A stretch of 15,681 nucleotides of DNA from Fervidifonticultor sp964526945 (GTDB taxonomy: Bacteria > Sysuimicrobiota > Sysuimicrobiia > Sysuimicrobiales > Humicultoraceae), in the NCBI GenBank assembly GCA_964526945.1, contig CAZGNA010000054.1, positions 1 to 15,681 on the forward strand, written 5' to 3'. Below are positions 13,924 to 15,681 of the stretch, one piece after another; position 1 is the stretch's first letter, and the number at the start of each line of letters is the position of its first letter. The position numbers and the translations under genes are program-made. Under the pieces are notes generated by a model. That model was not told the DNA's origin, did not search any database, and was given only the letters and a program-made list of their open reading frames with translations.

Positions 13924-14604
13924 CTATGCGCGGAACCGGTATCCTACCCCATGGACGGTCTGGATGTAGGTCGGCCGGCTCGGATTCTCCTCGATCTTCT
14001 CGCGCAACCACCGGATGTGGACGTCGAGCGTGCGCATATCCCCGAAGAAGTCCTCTCCCCACACCCGATGCAGCAGGAAATCGCGTCCCAGCACGCGCCC
14101 TGGATGGCTCATGAGGGTTCGCAGCAAGTCGAATTCCTTCGGCGCGAGCGCGACCTCCTGCCCGCGCACCGTGACACGGCGGGCGCCGACGTCCACGACG
14201 ACCTCGCCGATCGCCAGCCGGTCCTGCTGCGCCTGCCGGGCCTGGAGCTGGGTCCGCCGGAGGTTGGCGCGGATGCGCGCCAGCAGCTCCTGGGGGCTGA
14301 ACGGCTTGGTCACGTAGTCATCGGCCCCCACGTCGAGGCCCGCCACCTTGTCCCCTTCCGCGGTCTTGGCGGTCAGCATGATGATCGGGACCGCGGACCA
14401 TGCGCGGATCTGCCGGCAGACTTCCAGGCCGTCCATGCCGGGGAGCATCACGTCCAGTAGGACCAGGTCGGGCCGCTCGGTACGCGCCGCCTCCAGCGCG
14501 GATGGGCCGTCCAGCGCCGCCGCGACATCGTAGCCTTCACGTTGGAGGAGCGCGGACAACGCGCGCACCATCGTTTTCTCGTCGTCCACCACCAGGATCT
14601 TCAT
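13924..14604 (-). CDS. OmpR/PhoB-family response regulator (RR2)
   Basis: 226 aa. Receiver with D7/D8, phosphoacceptor D51 (LLDVMLPG), T78 and K100; winged-helix domain ending HGVGYRFRA. All switch residues are intact, although its partner kinase is broken. It is clearly a paralogue of RR1: the segments GADDYVTKPF and RTLDVHIRWLREKIE are identical in both. The ATG at 14604 lacks an upstream Shine-Dalgarno; instead a 16-bp perfect palindrome ends three bases before it. It is transcribed from the P3 unit. I infer that it is either phosphorylated by HK1 or acts without phosphorylation. Confidence 0.95.
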   Translation of the reverse strand: MKILVVDDEKTMVRALSALLQREGYDVAAALDGPSALEAARTERPDLVLLDVMLPGMDGLEVCRQIRAWSAVPIIMLTAKTAEGDKVAGLDVGADDYVTKPFSPQELLARIRANLRRTQLQARQAQQDRLAIGEVVVDVGARRVTVRGQEVALAPKEFDLLRTLMSHPGRVLGRDFLLHRVWGEDFFGDMRTLDVHIRWLREKIEENPSRPTYIQTVHGVGYRFRA

Positions 14605-14806
14605 CCAGGCATGGTACCATGCCGCGGCCCGGGAGGCTCGGGCCGGCCCCAGCCGCGGCGGTACTCGGGGGATTCCGGTGCGGCCCTCGGCGCGCCGCGA
14701 GCCAGACCAGCATCAGCGCGAAGGCCCCGATGGCGGCGATCAGCAGGGTCGCCAGCGCCCGGTCGCTGGCCGGTTCGTCCCGCCCGTGGTCGTCGCGGTC
14801 CCGCAC
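14537..14806 (-). CDS. Small single-TM protein overlapping the RR2 start (89 aa)
   Basis: The GTG at 14806 opens a frame with a charged N-terminus (RDRDDHGRDEPASDR) and one convincing membrane helix at about 17-38 (LATLLIAAIGAFALMLVWLA), followed by Arg-rich sequence. It begins 11 bp after the previous stop, as expected in an operon. The C-terminal third overlaps RR2 by 68 bp in another frame and looks low in information, so the true end or a frameshift is uncertain. No good ribosome site is seen. The helix has a similar look to that of the 55-aa protein at 5346-5513. Confidence 0.45.
   Translation of the reverse strand: MRDRDDHGRDEPASDRALATLLIAAIGAFALMLVWLAARRGPHRNPPSTAAAGAGPSLPGRGMVPCLDEDPGGGRRENDGARVVRAPPT
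14608..14623. promoter_or_regulatory. 16-bp perfect palindrome at the RR2 translation start
   Basis: GGCATGGTACCATGCC reads the same on both strands and ends three bases upstream of the RR2 ATG, where a ribosome site should be. It could be an operator or, in RNA, a hairpin covering the initiation region. One of its ATGs gives a three-codon frame (ATG CCT GGA TGA) whose stop overlaps the RR2 start. Confidence 0.5.
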
Positions 14807-14817
14807 GTCCGCTCGGC

Positions 14818-15087
14818 CTAATGGCAGCCACCGGAGCGCCGTCGGGGGCGGGGGACGTCGGTGCCGGGATCCTGTGCGTCCTCGGGCGCGTGCCCGTGCC
14901 CGCCGCTCCCGGTCCCATGGCAGCCATGGTCGCCGGCTCCCCCTGCGGCCCCCTGACGTCCACGGGCGCCGGCACCCCGGGCCACTCCGTGGCTCCCGTG
15001 GCCCATGAACAGGTGGTGGCCGATCATGAGGAGGAAGAACACGGCGAAGAGGATCCAGTTGCCGTAGGCCTGCCAGAATTCGCTCAC
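14818..15087 (-). CDS. Small membrane protein with Gly/His-rich tail (89 aa)
   Basis: Starts at a GTG at 15087 with GGGAGGG six bases upstream; an ATG at 15150 would fall inside the predicted -10 and is not used. One N-terminal membrane helix (about 10-28, NWILFAVFFLLMIG) is followed directly by HHLFMGHGSHG. A long Gly/His-rich tail has Cys 56 and ends SGGCH. Ten or so histidines and two cysteines suggest metal binding. The helix-plus-His layout resembles small proteins (DUF2933-like) found near copper and mercury resistance genes, but I cannot confirm membership. It is the first gene of the P3 unit. Confidence 0.72.
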   Translation of the reverse strand: MSEFWQAYGNWILFAVFFLLMIGHHLFMGHGSHGVARGAGARGRQGAAGGAGDHGCHGTGSGGHGHAPEDAQDPGTDVPRPRRRSGGCH

Positions 15088-15148
15088 AGATGACCCTCCC
15101 GTGCGACGGTGATACCCGACCGGGCCGCTTCGTTGCCGGAGCGCCTCC

Positions 15149-15192
15149 ATGGTAGGGGCGCGGGAGGGCGCGGTGGTTAAGGCGGCTTTAAG
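15149..15192 (-). promoter_or_regulatory. Promoter P3 with TTAA box (RR2 unit)
   Basis: Box GTTAAGGCGGCTTTAAG lies at 15176-15192. On the minus strand 21 bp separate it from TACCAT (15154-15149). The predicted start is near 15142, about 55 bases before the GTG at 15087. It abuts the P4 box with no gap, forming a divergent pair. Confidence 0.65.
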
Positions 15193-15237
15193 CTTAACGG
15201 CCTCTTAATCACCGGAGCGCGCCGGCCCGCGTATCCT
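15193..15237 (+). promoter_or_regulatory. Promoter P4 with TTAA box (plus-strand unit)
   Basis: Box CTTAACGGCCTCTTAAT lies at 15193-15209, followed by 22 bp and TATCCT (15232-15237). Transcription would start near 15244, about 26 bases before the ATG at 15270. Together with P3 it makes four TTAA hexamers at 15176, 15187, 15193 and 15204. Confidence 0.65.
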
Positions 15238-15269
15238 ATCGCCGGACGACGCTACGGGAGGTGGCAGCC

Positions 15270-15491
15270 ATGGCGCGCGCGCGCGGGGTCCGTCCGTTCA
15301 AACGAGCGGCTGCATGGGAAGACCGGTTCTGGCAGGCCCTGGAGGGCGCCGTGCCCCAGGAGGTGCGGGTGCACCTCCGGAACGCCCGCCGGGAGGTCCT
15401 GCTGGCCGTGAAGGCGGCCGTGGACGAGGTCGTGGCGAAGAGCGAGCGGGCGCCTGCGCGGCCGCGCCGGCGCGAGCCCGGGGCCAGCTGA
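15270..15491 (+). CDS. Small charged cytosolic protein (73 aa)
   Basis: ATG at 15270 with GGGAGGTGG upstream; a GTG at 15261 would sit too close to that site. The protein is Arg/Glu/Ala-rich and almost certainly helical: FWQALEGAVPQEVRVHLRNA, then REVLLAVKAAVDEVVAKSE, and a basic Pro/Arg tail. There is no signal peptide or TM helix. I do not recognise the family. It could be a small amphipathic helical membrane- or nucleic-acid-binding protein. It is the first gene behind P4, so it belongs to the same putative regulon. Confidence 0.75.
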   Translation: MARARGVRPFKRAAAWEDRFWQALEGAVPQEVRVHLRNARREVLLAVKAAVDEVVAKSERAPARPRRREPGAS

Positions 15492-15507
15492 CCGTCGCGC
15501 GGTCAGC
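15487..15507 (+). terminator. GC-rich hairpin at the end of the 73-aa gene
   Basis: GCTGACCG (15487-15494) and CGGTCAGC (15500-15507) form a perfect 8-bp stem with a 5-base loop, overlapping the TGA stop. There is no T-tract after it, so it may attenuate or protect the transcript rather than terminate cleanly. Confidence 0.4.
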
Positions 15508-15561
15508 GTCGGTCCTCCTGGCGCGGAGGCGCCGCGGGGGCTGACATCCGTACCATGACGC

Positions 15562-15579
15562 CCCCGAGCGGTGTCGGGG
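15562..15579 (+). terminator. Second small hairpin before the last gene
   Basis: CCCCGA (15562-15567) pairs with TCGGGG (15574-15579) around a 6-base loop. It lies 26 bp upstream of the next ATG. It has no T-tract and could equally be a leader hairpin of that gene. Confidence 0.3.
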
Positions 15580-15605
15580 ATGCTCTCCAAAGGAGGGTTC
15601 AGACC

Positions 15606-15681
15606 ATGACGTGGAAGGTCGTCGCAGTCGCCGGGCTGGCCGCGTTGGCGGTGGTTGTGGTGATGTCGCTGACCGGCGTCG
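15606..15681 (+). CDS. Start of an exported or membrane protein (cut by window edge)
   Basis: ATG at 15606 with a strong AAAGGAGGG eight bases upstream. The 25 visible residues (MTWKVVAVAGLAALAVVVVM, then SLTGV) form a single-Lys n-region and a hydrophobic core typical of a signal peptide or TM anchor. The function cannot be told. It follows the 73-aa gene by 114 bp with two hairpins between, so co-transcription is uncertain. Confidence 0.7.
   Translation, partial: MTWKVVAVAGLAALAVVVVMSLTGV

Noticed and set aside
15252..15590. 112-codon minus-strand open frame
   Set aside because: Antisense to the 73-aa plus-strand gene that has the better ribosome site and promoter; sequence is low-information.

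Overview
The window is a very GC-rich bacterial segment whose genes are packed tightly and read almost entirely on the minus strand. Only two short genes at the right edge read on the plus strand. Families seen are a twin-arginine molybdopterin oxidoreductase, two OmpR-type two-component systems, a CPx copper-type P-ATPase, a UbiB-like kinase, an NfeD-like protein, part of a bc-complex cytochrome b and several tiny membrane proteins. These fit an uncultured, respiring, possibly thermophilic GC-rich bacterium. No ribosomal RNA or other phylogenetic marker is present, so I do not name a taxon.

Layout from left to right. (1) 1-1359: N-terminal 453 codons of a Tat-exported Mo-bisPGD oxidoreductase, cut by the window edge. 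(2) 1360-1758: a 0.4 kb gap with one inverted repeat. (3) 1759-9060, one long minus-strand metal-handling operon. In transcription order it holds a 73-aa membrane protein, a 982-aa Cu(I)-type ATPase with an extra N-terminal membrane domain, two more tiny membrane proteins, a secreted protein of unknown function, a SAM methyltransferase with a Cys-containing repeat at its N-terminus, response regulator RR1 and sensor kinase HK1. (4) 9157-11282: NfeD-like protein, a cytochrome b lacking its first two helices, and a LysM/M23 peptidase. (5) 11381-15087: a His/Gly-rich membrane protein, a small TM protein, response regulator RR2, a broken sensor kinase and a UbiB-like protein. (6) 15270-15681, plus strand: a 73-aa charged protein and the start of an exported protein.

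The most interesting signal is regulatory. Four copies of a 17-bp element, two TTAA-cored hexamers separated by 5 bp (a PmrA-box-like, 11-bp-phased direct repeat), sit in front of all four transcription units headed inside the window. Each is followed after 21 or 22 bp by a TAnnnT -10-like hexamer. Two copies lie head to head at 15176-15209 and would serve divergent transcripts. I noticed no TTAA tetramer elsewhere in the window. The obvious candidates to bind them are RR1 and RR2, OmpR-family paralogues with almost identical recognition helices. RR1 is paired with intact HK1, while RR2's partner kinase has lost its HAMP and phosphoacceptor domains. I infer a small local regulon in which one metal- or envelope-sensing kinase may drive both regulators, controlling copper export, membrane quality control and cell-wall genes.
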